This document shows positions 24,543 through 32,999 of a stretch of DNA of 64,000 nt, in pieces (position 1 is the stretch's first letter; the number at the start of each line of letters is the position of its first letter). The position numbers and the translations under genes were made by a program. The notes beneath the pieces were generated by a model, which ran no database searches, was not told the DNA's origin, and saw only the letters and a list, made by a program, of their open reading frames with translations. Source of the stretch: Camelimonas lactis (GTDB lineage Bacteria > Pseudomonadota > Alphaproteobacteria > Rhizobiales > Beijerinckiaceae); assembly GCF_004342915.1 (NCBI RefSeq), contig NZ_SLWL01000011.1, forward strand, positions 1 to 64,000. Reading direction: 5' to 3'.

Positions 24543-26375
24543 ATGCCCACGCGCCCTTCCCTTGCATCCCTGGCGAACCGGCCGGTCATCGTCGGCGCCG
24601 GCGCGGCCGGCCTGATGACCGCCCTGCAACTGGCGCCCATGCCCTGCGTGCTGGTCAGCCCTGGCCCCATTGACGCGACCGGCAGCGATGCGACCAGCTC
24701 CAGCGTTCTGGCCCAGGGCGGCCTCGCCGCCGCCATCGGCCCCGACGACGACGTCGCCCTGCACCTGGCCGACACCCTGGCCGCCGGCGACGGCTATTGT
24801 GACGCCGCCGCCGCCGCCGCGATCATCGGCGCCGCGCCAGAAGCCATCGCCGATCTGCTGCGCCTCGGGGCGCGGTTCGACCGGAACGACGGCGGCCACC
24901 TGGCCGCCGCCACGGAGACGGTTCCAGACGCAAAAGTGGAGGCCACTTTTGCTGGAACTGAGGGACCTTCCACCCTGGACGCAATTTCTGACACAAAAGT
25001 GGAAACCACTTTTGCTGGAATTGAAGGGCCTTCCTGGCGGGACGCAATTCCGGGCGCAAAAGTGGGAACCACTTTTGCTGGAATTGCTTTGGGGCTCGAA
25101 GCCGCGCACAGCCGGCGCCGCATCCTGCACGCCCATGGCGATTCCAGCGGCGCCGAGGTGGTGCGCGCCCTTGCCGCCGCCGTGCGGACGGCGGCGCATG
25201 TCACCGTGCTCGAAGGGGTCATCGCGCGCGACATTCTCACTCGCGACGGCGTCGTGACGGGCGTGGCGCTGCATGACATCGTCAACGGCGAAACCAGCCA
25301 CGGCGTGCTGGCGACGGCCAGGGTTGTGCTGGCGACCGGCGGGCTTGGCGGGTTGTTCGCCCGCACAACCAATCCGCTGTCCAGCATCGGCGCCGGCGTC
25401 GCCCTGGCGGCGCGCGCCGGGGCGGCGGTCGCCGACATGGAGTTTGTCCAGTTCCACCCCACCGCCCTCGATCCAGGGCAGCTTGCCGGCCGGTTTGTTG
25501 GCCCCGCGCCGCTGGTCAGCGAAGCGGTGCGCGGCGAAGGCGCCCTCCTGGTCAATGACCTCGGCGTCCGTTTCATGACCGGCGCGCCGGGGGCGGAACT
25601 GGCGCCGCGCGATGTGGTCGCCCGCGCCATCTGGCGCCAGCAGCAGGCGGGGCGCCGGGTGTTCCTCGACGCGCGCGCCAGCCCGGGCGCCGGTTTTGCC
25701 TACCGTTTCCCGGCGATCACCGCCCTGTGCGCCACGGCCGGGCTCGACCCGGCCCGCGACCTGCTGCCGGTGACGCCGGCGGCGCATTACCACATGGGCG
25801 GCGTCGCCGTGGACCTGCGCGGCCGCGCCTCGTTGCCTGGCCTGTGGGCCTGCGGCGAAGTCGCCTGCACCGGGTTGCACGGCGCCAACCGGCTGGCCAG
25901 CAACTCGCTGGTCGAGGCGCTGGTCTGCGCCGGATTTGTCGCCAGCGATCTGAAGGGAACCTGTGCCGGCGCCGCCGGCGGAAGCGCCGTCCTGCGGTCG
26001 GCGGCGGCGGGTCTTTCCCCGCCGGGTCTTGCGAACGTGACAGGGCTTGCGAACGCGGACCTCGCGCCGATCCGCGCCCTGATGAGCCGCTGCGTTGGCC
26101 TTGAGCGGAGCGCGGACGGGCTTCGCCAGGCGCTGGCGCGTCTCGCGCCGCTCGCCGCCAACCCCACCCATCCGGCCGCCGACGCGGCGCTGGTCGGGCT
26201 GCTCATCGCCCATGCGGCGCTGGCGCGCCAGGAGAGCCGCGGCGCCCATTTCCGCACTGATTTCCCCACCCCGGCGCCGGCCGCCCCGCGACGCGCGCCC
26301 GTTCTTCTGGCCGACGTGCTGGCGGACAGCGCCGCGCCTGCCGCAACCCCTTACGTCACAAAGATTGCATCATGA
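24543..26375 (+). CDS. nadB: L-aspartate oxidase NadB, with an in-frame repeat insertion
   Basis: This 610-residue FAD enzyme oxidises aspartate to iminoaspartate for NadA. The FAD-binding GAGAAGLMTALQL lies near 18-30, then SSSVLAQGGLAAAIG, EAAHSRRRILHAHGDSSGAE, ATGGLGGLFARTTNP, DMEFVQFHPTAL and HMGGVAVDLRGRASLPGLWA. The protein is longer than the usual 510-540 residues. Residues about 127-182 are a triple repeat (KVEATFAGTEGPS, KVETTFAGIEGPS, KVGTTFAGI) that interrupts the block where most NadB proteins read directly from the GGxLALxxE part into GREAAHSRRR. The frame is kept, so the enzyme may still work with a surface loop. Stop and nadC start overlap (ATGA). Confidence 0.95.
   Translation: MPTRPSLASLANRPVIVGAGAAGLMTALQLAPMPCVLVSPGPIDATGSDATSSSVLAQGGLAAAIGPDDDVALHLADTLAAGDGYCDAAAAAAIIGAAPEAIADLLRLGARFDRNDGGHLAAATETVPDAKVEATFAGTEGPSTLDAISDTKVETTFAGIEGPSWRDAIPGAKVGTTFAGIALGLEAAHSRRRILHAHGDSSGAEVVRALAAAVRTAAHVTVLEGVIARDILTRDGVVTGVALHDIVNGETSHGVLATARVVLATGGLGGLFARTTNPLSSIGAGVALAARAGAAVADMEFVQFHPTALDPGQLAGRFVGPAPLVSEAVRGEGALLVNDLGVRFMTGAPGAELAPRDVVARAIWRQQQAGRRVFLDARASPGAGFAYRFPAITALCATAGLDPARDLLPVTPAAHYHMGGVAVDLRGRASLPGLWACGEVACTGLHGANRLASNSLVEALVCAGFVASDLKGTCAGAAGGSAVLRSAAAGLSPPGLANVTGLANADLAPIRALMSRCVGLERSADGLRQALARLAPLAANPTHPAADAALVGLLIAHAALARQESRGAHFRTDFPTPAPAAPRRAPVLLADVLADSAAPAATPYVTKIAS
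24921..25086 (+). repeat. 63-bp tandem array of palindromes inside nadB
   Basis: Three copies of a perfect hairpin, CAAAAGTGG-N3-CCACTTTTG, start at 24931, 24994 and 25057, an exact 63-bp period (21 codons). Each has outer arms that also pair: GTTCCAG / CTGGAAC in copy 1, CAATTTC / GGAATTG (imperfect) in copy 2 and CAATTCC / GGAATTG in copy 3. No stop codon is introduced. The sequence is much more AT-rich than nadB around it. The structure recalls palindromic elements that insert in frame in protein genes, as described in Rickettsia (RPE). Confidence 0.9.
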
Positions 26376-27322
26376 CCCAAGCCACCGTCATCTCGCCCGC
26401 GTCGCAGCATGCCGGCACATTTTCCGCCGAGGCCCCCGCCGCCATGCCGGAGGCCGGCGGCACGCCCTTGCCGCGCGTCACGCCCCTGCCGCGCGTCATG
26501 CTGGAGCCGCTGGTGCGCGCCGCGCTGCTGGAGGATCTGGGCCGGGCCGGCGACATCACCAGCGACGCCATCGCCCCGGCCGGCGCCCAGGCGACGATGA
26601 CGCTGACGGCGCGCGATCACGGCGTGCTCGCCGGCCTCGATCTGGCCGTGCTCGCCTTCCAGCTCATCGATCCGGCGATCCGCATCGATATCGCGGTCAC
26701 CGACGGCGCGACGCTGGCGCCTGGTCAGGTCATCGCCACGATCAGTGGCCCGGCGCGCGGCATGCTCACCGCCGAACGCACGGCTCTGAACTTTCTCGGC
26801 CATCTCAGCGGCGTCGCCAGCGTCACCAATGGAATCGTCCGCGCCATCGCGGGGCAGAAGGCGCGGATCGTCTGCACGCGCAAGACGACGCCTGGCCTGC
26901 GCGCCGTCGAGAAATACGCGGTGCGGGCCGGCGGCGGCTCCAATCACCGCTTCGGCCTCGATGACGCGGTGCTGGTGAAGGACAACCACATCGCCATCGC
27001 CGGCGGCGTCACCGAAGCCATCCGCCGGGTGCGCGCCAGCGTCGGACATATGGTCAAGGTGGAGGTCGAGGTGGACGCCCTGGCGCAGTTGCACGAGGCG
27101 CTGGCCCTTGGCGTCGACGCGGTGCTGCTCGACAACATGACGCCGGAGCAGCTGCGTGAGGCCGTGGCCATCACCGCCGGGCGCGCCATCACCGAGGCTT
27201 CTGGCCGCGTCACCGCCGCCACCGCCCCGGCCATCGCCGCCGCCGGCGTCGATCTGATCTCGATTGGCTGGCTCACCCACAGCGCGCCGGTGCTGGATAT
27301 CGGCCTCGACTGGCAGGGGTAA
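26372..27322 (+). CDS. nadC: Nicotinate-nucleotide pyrophosphorylase NadC
   Basis: This 316-residue quinolinate phosphoribosyltransferase forms nicotinate mononucleotide, completing the three-gene pathway. Conserved blocks: LLEDLGRAGDITSDAI, AERTALNFLGHLSGVAS, CTRKTTPGLRAVEKYAV, GGGSNHRFGLDDAVLVKDNH, VEVEVDAL and VDLISIGWLTHSA. It starts within the nadB stop (ATGA overlap), so the genes are translationally coupled. The first 40 residues are an extra Ala/Pro-rich leader that includes a short duplication (LPRVTPLPRV); true function starts near LEPLVRAALLED. Confidence 0.96.
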   Translation: MTQATVISPASQHAGTFSAEAPAAMPEAGGTPLPRVTPLPRVMLEPLVRAALLEDLGRAGDITSDAIAPAGAQATMTLTARDHGVLAGLDLAVLAFQLIDPAIRIDIAVTDGATLAPGQVIATISGPARGMLTAERTALNFLGHLSGVASVTNGIVRAIAGQKARIVCTRKTTPGLRAVEKYAVRAGGGSNHRFGLDDAVLVKDNHIAIAGGVTEAIRRVRASVGHMVKVEVEVDALAQLHEALALGVDAVLLDNMTPEQLREAVAITAGRAITEASGRVTAATAPAIAAAGVDLISIGWLTHSAPVLDIGLDWQG

Positions 27323-27491
27323 CATCACGCGGGCGATTGCCAGCGGCCGGCGCATCGGGCCAAATGGCGGGATTGTCCAGAACCGCCCCGGCCGAAGCGC
27401 GACATTCGCTACGGATCGGGATCAACCAATGGACAGGGTCTGGACGTTCGCAAACGCTGGCCCTGCCCCAATAACGCCGGAGGAAAACCGC

Positions 27492-28376
27492 ATGGCCAGC
27501 GAGACACTGACAACGCTTGTGGCGCAATTCCGCAAGCGGCCGCTGGACCTTGCGGACGGTGAAGCGGTCAACCGCGCCAAATACGACCGCTTCGCCGAAC
27601 TGTTCCCCCCAGCGGAAGGCGTGACGATCACGCCCATGACCCTGGGCGGCGTGGCGGCCGAGCGCCATGTGGCCGGCGATGGCCCCTCCGTGCTGTATCT
27701 GCATGGCGGCGGCTACACGCTGGGATCAATCCGCTCGCACCGCCACCTGATTTCGAAACTGGCGGCGGATTTGCAGGGCGTGGTTTACGCCATCGACTAC
27801 CGGCTGGCGCCGGAGGCGCCGTTTCCCGCCGCCGTGGACGACGCCGTCGCCGCCTGGCGGGAATTGCATGAGTCAGACCCCGGACGCGCCATATCCGTGA
27901 TGGGCGATTCCGCCGGCGGCGGCCTCAGCTTCGCCCTGACCATCGCGGCGCGCGACCAGGGTCTGCCGGCGCCGCGCGCCCTCGTCGCCATCAGTCCCTG
28001 GGTGGACATGACGGCGAGCAGCAGCAGCTATGAATTCCTCAGCGGCGTCGATCCGATCCTGTCGCGGCAGGACATCGTCTGGCATTCGGGCCGTTATCTC
28101 GCTGGCGCCGATCTGCTCACGGGCCTCGCCTCGCCGCTGTTCGCCGACTTGAAGGGCCTGCCGCCGACGCTGATCCAGGTGGGCGACCATGAGGTGTTGT
28201 TCGGTGATTCCGTGCGCATCCACCAGCGGCTGATCGCGGCCGGCGTCGATACGGAGCTGTCGCTGTGGAAGGACATGTTCCACGTCTGGCACTTCTACTG
28301 GCGCCAGCTCGACGAGGGCGCCCAGGCCATCGCCGCCGCAGCCAGGTTCATCCGCCGCCAGCACGGGGCGGCCTGA
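27492..28376 (+). CDS. Alpha/beta hydrolase, hormone-sensitive-lipase family
   Basis: This 294-residue carboxylesterase-like protein has the HSL oxyanion motif HGGG at 71-74. The nucleophile is Ser140 in MGDSAGGG, the acid is Asp in VGDHEVLFGD and the His is in MFHVWHFYW. The YRLAPEAPFPAAVDD block is typical of the family. The substrate is unknown; short- to medium-chain esters are usual. I chose ATG 27492, preceded by GGAGGAAAACCGC. The gap of about 170 bp after nadC suggests a separate transcript. Confidence 0.85.
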   Translation: MASETLTTLVAQFRKRPLDLADGEAVNRAKYDRFAELFPPAEGVTITPMTLGGVAAERHVAGDGPSVLYLHGGGYTLGSIRSHRHLISKLAADLQGVVYAIDYRLAPEAPFPAAVDDAVAAWRELHESDPGRAISVMGDSAGGGLSFALTIAARDQGLPAPRALVAISPWVDMTASSSSYEFLSGVDPILSRQDIVWHSGRYLAGADLLTGLASPLFADLKGLPPTLIQVGDHEVLFGDSVRIHQRLIAAGVDTELSLWKDMFHVWHFYWRQLDEGAQAIAAAARFIRRQHGAA

Positions 28377-28443
28377 AGCGCTTTTGCCAGACCGGATCGT
28401 CCGGTCGACCAGGCGTCGCGCAAGCAAGGCAGACGGGCGGGCA

Positions 28444-29655
28444 TCAGCTCTGGTCAAGCGCGGCCGCGATGTGCGGCCGCATCGCCTCCGCCAGAAACTC
28501 CGCCACAGGCGCCACCACGGCGTTGCCGAACTGCCGGTAGGCCTGGGTGTCGGAAACGGCGATTTTCCAACGGCGCTCGCCCCGGTCGAAGCCCATCAGC
28601 CGGGCGCATTCCAGCGGCGTCAGCCGGCGTGGGCGTCCGCCCGGCTGGTCGATGAGGATTTCCGAACCGTCCTTGTAGTAGCGCGCCGACAGGGTGCGGG
28701 CGACGTCGCCCGGCCCGAACAGGCTGTAGCCAAAGCCGTTGCCCTTCGCCGCGTGCTTGTCGCGATAGGCGCGCAGATAGTCCCACAGGCGCGGCGTCAG
28801 GGTATATTTCTCATCGACCTCCGCATGTGGCAGCAGGATGTCGCCCAGCTTCGGTCCGCCGGCCGGCAGTTCCAGCGCGTTCAGGTCAAACGCCGTTGGC
28901 TCACGGAAGCCGACGATGAAAATCCGCTCACGCTTCTGTGGAACCCAGTGGGCGGCGCTGATGACGCGGCTCTGCACATGATAGCCAAGCTCTTCGGTCA
29001 GCACATGCATGATGGTGGCGAAGGTGCGCCCGCGGTCGTGGCTTTCAAGATTCTTGACGTTCTCCAGCAGAAACGCCGCCGGGCGATGGTGGGCGATGAT
29101 GCGCGCGGTGTCGAAAAACAGCGTGCCCTGGGTGTCGCACAGGAAGCCGTGCGGGCGCCCAAGGGCGTTCTTCTTGGAAACGCCGGCGATGGAGAACGGC
29201 TGGCAGGGAAAGCCGGCGAGCAGCACGTCATGCCCGGGAACCCGCCCCGGGTCGGCGGCGTATTCGCGAACATCGCCGGCGAGTTCGTGATTGTCGCGAA
29301 AGTTCAGGGCATAGGTCTTGCGCGCGTTAACGTCCCATTCGGACGTAAAAACGCAATGGCCGCCAATGCCCTGGAAGCCGATGCGCAAACCGCCAATGCC
29401 GGCGAACAAATCAATGAAGCGGAACGTCGCCGGCTCCGGCTGCGGCGCGGCCCGTTCGGCCGCTGCGCGCAACACCCGCATGGCCAAGGGCGAAGGCTGC
29501 GCGTCGCCAGCAGCGTAGCGGGCGATGGTCCGCTCCGAAACCGCCAGCAATTCCGCCGCTTCCGCCACGGTCAGGCCCGCGCGCTCGCAGAGCTGGCGGA
29601 ACTCCGGCCTGGATTTCACGGATCGCGCGCGGGTCGGCGTGGCGACGTCGGACAT
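28444..29655 (-). CDS. DNA (cytosine-5) methyltransferase with N-terminal HTH
   Basis: A 403-residue m5C methyltransferase. Motif I is FRFIDLFAGIGGLRIGF (79-95). The catalytic Cys151 is in FPCQPFS, motif VI is LLENVKNL, motif VIII is SRVISAAHWVPQKRERIFI, and motif X is YRQFGNAVVAPV. Residues about 17-62 form a helix-turn-helix (LTVAEAAELLAVSERTIARY), which could bind DNA or autoregulate as in some type II methyltransferases. No restriction endonuclease or vsr gene is next to it, so it looks solitary. The ATG 29655 is preferred over an ATG 14 codons upstream. The recognition sequence cannot be predicted by eye. Confidence 0.9.
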   Translation of the reverse strand: MSDVATPTRARSVKSRPEFRQLCERAGLTVAEAAELLAVSERTIARYAAGDAQPSPLAMRVLRAAAERAAPQPEPATFRFIDLFAGIGGLRIGFQGIGGHCVFTSEWDVNARKTYALNFRDNHELAGDVREYAADPGRVPGHDVLLAGFPCQPFSIAGVSKKNALGRPHGFLCDTQGTLFFDTARIIAHHRPAAFLLENVKNLESHDRGRTFATIMHVLTEELGYHVQSRVISAAHWVPQKRERIFIVGFREPTAFDLNALELPAGGPKLGDILLPHAEVDEKYTLTPRLWDYLRAYRDKHAAKGNGFGYSLFGPGDVARTLSARYYKDGSEILIDQPGGRPRRLTPLECARLMGFDRGERRWKIAVSDTQAYRQFGNAVVAPVAEFLAEAMRPHIAAALDQS

Positions 29656-29845
29656 CGGTGCTCCGGCGGTGAGCCGTCCAACCCCTCCCTTGCGCAACAG
29701 GAGCGAATCGCGACGACTGGGTCGATTTCAGACACCATGTCGCCGGTTGTCCGGCATCGCAACGCCGTTTCACGGCGGCGGCGCCAGTTACCTGTGCGTT
29801 TTCAGTGGCCCTGCGCAAGCCACGGTGGGGCCTCCAGATCCGGGG

Positions 29846-30007
29846 TCACACGACCCTGTAAGCCCACCACGCCTCAAGAATGACCCAGGCAAGACCGACG
29901 AGCAGCAGGCTCGCCACAAGCACATACAGCACCTTGCGGCCCAGCGGACCCTCACGGGCCTGTTCATCGCTCATCACAACCTTGCCGTGATGTTTCCAGA
30001 ACGTCAT
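29846..30007 (-). CDS. Small membrane protein, 53 aa
   Basis: A 53-residue frame begins MTFWKHHGKVVMSDEQ and has one hydrophobic span (VLYVLVASLLLVGLAWVILEAWW, about 27-49). The start at 30007 is preceded by GGGGAGACCTGAC, a reasonable ribosome binding site. A shorter start at Met12 is possible. No family recognised. It lies between the methyltransferase gene and the acyl-CoA synthetase remnant. Confidence 0.5.
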   Translation of the reverse strand: MTFWKHHGKVVMSDEQAREGPLGRKVLYVLVASLLLVGLAWVILEAWWAYRVV

Positions 30008-30237
30008 GTCAGGTCTCCCCCTGTCATTGCGGCGGCCACATGGGGGCGCCAGGTCTGTTGGATGGGAACGCGGCCACCGGCCCGCGTGTTCCCGGTGAGG
30101 CCGCCCGCAGCGACGCATCCTTGATACGGCGCCTTCTCCAATTGGATAAATCGGCGGTCCGCGCGCAGCCTGAAACCGGAATGACGGGAGGCGTCGCCGC
30201 CGCGCGCTGAGATAAAAATCAGCGGCAAGGGAGACGA

Positions 30238-30864
30238 ATGTGGGGTGGATCAAAAGCGGCGACCGCACGCTCAGCGGCCCCGAATTCAACGCGCGCGCCC
30301 TGCGCGCCGCCGGGGCGCTGGAGAGCCTGGGCGTCCGCAAGGGTGATGGCGTCGCCCTGTATCTGCGCAACGGGCTGGCCTATTTCGAAGCCTCGTTCGG
30401 CGTTGGCATGCTCGGGGCCTATTCCATACCAACTGGCATTACACGGCGGATGAGGCGGAGTATCTCCTGCGCGACAGCGCCGTGAAGGTGCTGCTGATCC
30501 ACGCCGACCTGCTGCCGCCCTTCGCCCACGCCATTCCAGAAGGCGTCACGCTCGTGCTGGTGGAGACGCCGCCGGAAATCATCGCCGCCTATGGCCTCGC
30601 CGACGTCGCGCCGCCGGCGGGCGCGAAGACACCCTGCGCGCCGCGCTGCGCAAGACCCTGACCGGCTACAAGGTTCCGCGCCAGATCAACTTCGCCGACA
30701 GCCTGCCGCGCGAGGATTCCGGCAATATCTTCAAACGCAAGTTGCGCGAGCCCTATTGGGCGGGACGCGCACGCCATCTGACCGCGCCTGCCCCGCCGCG
30801 GCGGCCGAGCGCCAACAAAAAAGCTCCGGAGCCTGCGCCCCGGAGCCTTTTTGCATTGATTTGA
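30238..30864 (+). pseudogene. Broken acyl-CoA synthetase gene
   Basis: Three pieces of an AMP-forming acyl-CoA synthetase are readable. Frame A (from GTG 30240, with GGGAG upstream) gives ARALRAAGALESLGVRKGD and ALYLRNGLAYFEASFGVGML. Near 30429 the homology shifts frame to NWHYTADEAEYLLRDSAVK and VLVETPPEIIAAYGLADV. Near 30620 it jumps to the extreme C-terminus: LTGYKVPRQINFADSLPRED, then SGNIFKRKLREPYWAGRARH. The whole adenylation core (over 300 residues) is missing. It cannot make an active enzyme. An intact synthetase of the same superfamily is at 15043. Confidence 0.88.
30817..30852. terminator. Bidirectional intrinsic terminator
   Basis: Stem GCTCCGG (30823-30829) / CCGGAGC (30840-30846) is flanked by six As on the left and five Ts on the right. 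It can terminate both the remnant on the plus strand and the solute-binding-protein gene on the minus strand, which ends 38 bp away. Confidence 0.85.
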
Positions 30865-30889
30865 AGCCGGCGGCGGCGCCGGCCCCATA

Positions 30890-32095
30890 TCAGTTCTTGA
30901 CCAGCGGGCAACCGCCTTCGTCCAGCGGGCGAAAAGCCTGGTCGCCGGGAATGGTGCGGACCAGCTTGAAGTAGTCCCACGGATACTTCGACTCTTCCGG
31001 CTTCTTGACCTCAAAGACATAGAGATCGTGCACCATGCGGCCGTCGGCGCGGATGACGCCGTTTTTGGCGAAGAAGTCATTGACCGGCGTGGCCTTCATT
31101 TTCGCGACCACGGCCTGGGTGTCGGCCGTGCCGGCCGCCTTGACGGCGTTGAGGTAGTGCATGATCGAGGAGTAGACGCCGGCCTGACCCATGGTCGGCA
31201 TGGCCTTGTGGCGCTCGTAGAAACGCTTTGACCAGGCCCGCGTCTCGTCATTCAGATCCCAGTAGAACGCCTGGGTCAGGATGAGCCCCTGGGCGTCCTG
31301 AAGGCCGATGCCGTGAATGTCGGTGATGTGCAGGTAAAGGCCGGCGAGCTTGACGCCGCGCTGCGGCAGGCCGAACTCGGTGGCCTGCTTGATGGTGGCG
31401 ATCTGGTCGGCGCCGGAACTGGCGATGCCGATCATTTTGGCGCCGGAGTTCTGGGCCTGCAGCAGATAGGACGAGAAGTCGTTGGCGCCCTGCGGATGGC
31501 GGACGCCGCCGAGGATCTCGCCGCCGGCCTTGCGCACCGCGTCGGAGGTGTCGCGCTCCAGGGCGTGGCCAAAGGCGTAATCGGCGGTGATGAAGAACCA
31601 GGGGCCATCCTTGGCCAGCGGCGCGCCAGTGCCGACGGCAAGGGCGTAGGTGTCATAGGTCCAGTGGATGCCGGTGGGCGCGCAGAACTTGCCGGTGAAA
31701 TCCGACGAGCCGCCGGTGGAGGCGAGCACCAGCCTGTTCTTCCGCCGGCCAATCTCCTGCACGGCGAGCAGCACCGAGGAGGTGGGAATATCGGCGATCA
31801 CATCGACGCCGTCCTCATCGATCCAGCGGTTGGCCACGGCCGAGCCGACGTCCGGCTTGTTCTGGTGGTCGCCAGCGAGAATCTCGATCTTGCGGCCGAG
31901 CACCGAGCCGCCGAAATCCTCGACCGCCATTTGCGCGGCGATCACCGAGCCTGGACCCGCCATGTCAGCGTAGATGCCCGACATGTCGTTGAGCACGCCA
32001 ATGCGCAGGGGCTTCGGGGATTCGGCGGCGACAGGCGAAAACAGCAAGGGGGCAAGAACAGCCGCGAGCCCAACGGCAAGAGAACGGACAGACAT
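30890..32095 (-). CDS. Periplasmic substrate-binding protein (branched-chain amino acid / amide ABC type)
   Basis: A 401-residue Peripla_BP_6 protein with a Sec signal peptide (about 1-24, ending FSPVAAES). It has the conserved start PLRIGVLNDMSGIYADMAGP, then EILAGDHQNKPDVGSAVANR, and later WFFITADYAFGHALERD, VRHPQGANDFSSYLLQAQ and QAFYWDLNDETRAWSKRF. It would deliver a small amino acid, amide or aromatic acid to a permease. No ABC permease or ATPase gene is adjacent, so its partners are elsewhere. Followed by a bidirectional terminator. Confidence 0.87.
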   Translation of the reverse strand: MSVRSLAVGLAAVLAPLLFSPVAAESPKPLRIGVLNDMSGIYADMAGPGSVIAAQMAVEDFGGSVLGRKIEILAGDHQNKPDVGSAVANRWIDEDGVDVIADIPTSSVLLAVQEIGRRKNRLVLASTGGSSDFTGKFCAPTGIHWTYDTYALAVGTGAPLAKDGPWFFITADYAFGHALERDTSDAVRKAGGEILGGVRHPQGANDFSSYLLQAQNSGAKMIGIASSGADQIATIKQATEFGLPQRGVKLAGLYLHITDIHGIGLQDAQGLILTQAFYWDLNDETRAWSKRFYERHKAMPTMGQAGVYSSIMHYLNAVKAAGTADTQAVVAKMKATPVNDFFAKNGVIRADGRMVHDLYVFEVKKPEESKYPWDYFKLVRTIPGDQAFRPLDEGGCPLVKN

Positions 32096-32659
32096 GTTGA
32101 CCTGGTCACTGGAGGAAAGCCCCCTCTTCTAGGAGCGACGCCAAAAACAGGTCAACACCGCGCCAGGTTTTGAGAACACGATGATTGCCGGAGATGGTCT
32201 TCGTGGAATATTTTTCCAAATCCGTCGGTTTTATGAGATTATTTTTGCGACGCGGGAGAACGCTTCTTCAGGGCGGCGGCCAGATTGCCCTCCGGCAGGG
32301 GCCTTGCCCCGGCGGCGCCCCAATGCCCGGCGAGGCTGTTGATGTGACAGACCTCTCCGGCCCAACAACCCGCAGGGCGGCATACGACAGGCGGTTCTCA
32401 TACGAAGCACGGACTGACGGAATGGACGAAACTCACCGACCTTGCGGCTGACCACTCACGACATCGCCTGACACGCGCGGGACCATGCCGGCGGCGGCCA
32501 CGCAGAGTTTACACGCGGAAGGCCGAACGGGCGCTACTCGCGAGAAACGGGGGAAGGTTGGCGTAAAGCAAGGATCAGGGGGGCAGGCAGAACCGCAGCT
32601 AACCTGATGACGATCTATAATGGCTAACTGCCATACAGGTCATTCATCCAACATGGCAA
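32096..32659. other. Geneless interval
   Basis: 564 bp between the solute-binding protein start and tRNA-Glu. An 88-codon plus-strand frame (32185-32451) has no recognisable domain, and I do not call it. The AT-rich stretch about 32200-32250 probably holds the promoter of the minus-strand gene. Confidence 0.5.
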
Positions 32660-32735
32660 TGGCGCTCCCAAGGGGACTCGAACCCCTGTTTTCGCCGTGA
32701 GAGGGCGACGTCCTGGACCGCTAGACGATGGGAGC
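32660..32735 (-). tRNA. tRNA-Glu (CTC)
   Basis: A 76-nt cloverleaf with an encoded CCA. The acceptor is GCTCCCA / TGGGAGC with discriminator G, the D-arm contains CGTCTAGCGGTC, and the anticodon stem is TCGCC / GGCGA with loop CTCTCAC giving anticodon CTC. The T-arm has GGTTCGAGTCC. No integrase lies beside this tRNA. Confidence 0.93.
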
Positions 32736-32999
32736 CGCTGCGGAGGACTGCCGTATATCCAGCATCCGGGAGACTTTCAAGGGCCTTGCGGGTTTATCTG
32801 TGCATAGTTTTGCGGATATCGGCCTCTGGCGGGTTGCGGCCGTCGCGGCATGCGCGGCTTCCGCCTTGTCCGCCAAAGATTTTCCGGCAAAAGCGCGCCG
32901 GATCGCGTACAACTCCGGCGCGATCCGGCGGGAACCGGTTTTTTGTTCGCGGGGCAGCGACGTTTCCAGAAAACAGGCTTGCTTCGGCAAAGGCGCAAG

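Noticed and set aside
32185-32451. 88-codon plus-strand frame before tRNA-Glu
   Set aside because: No similarity recognised, no convincing ribosome binding site, composition like intergenic DNA.
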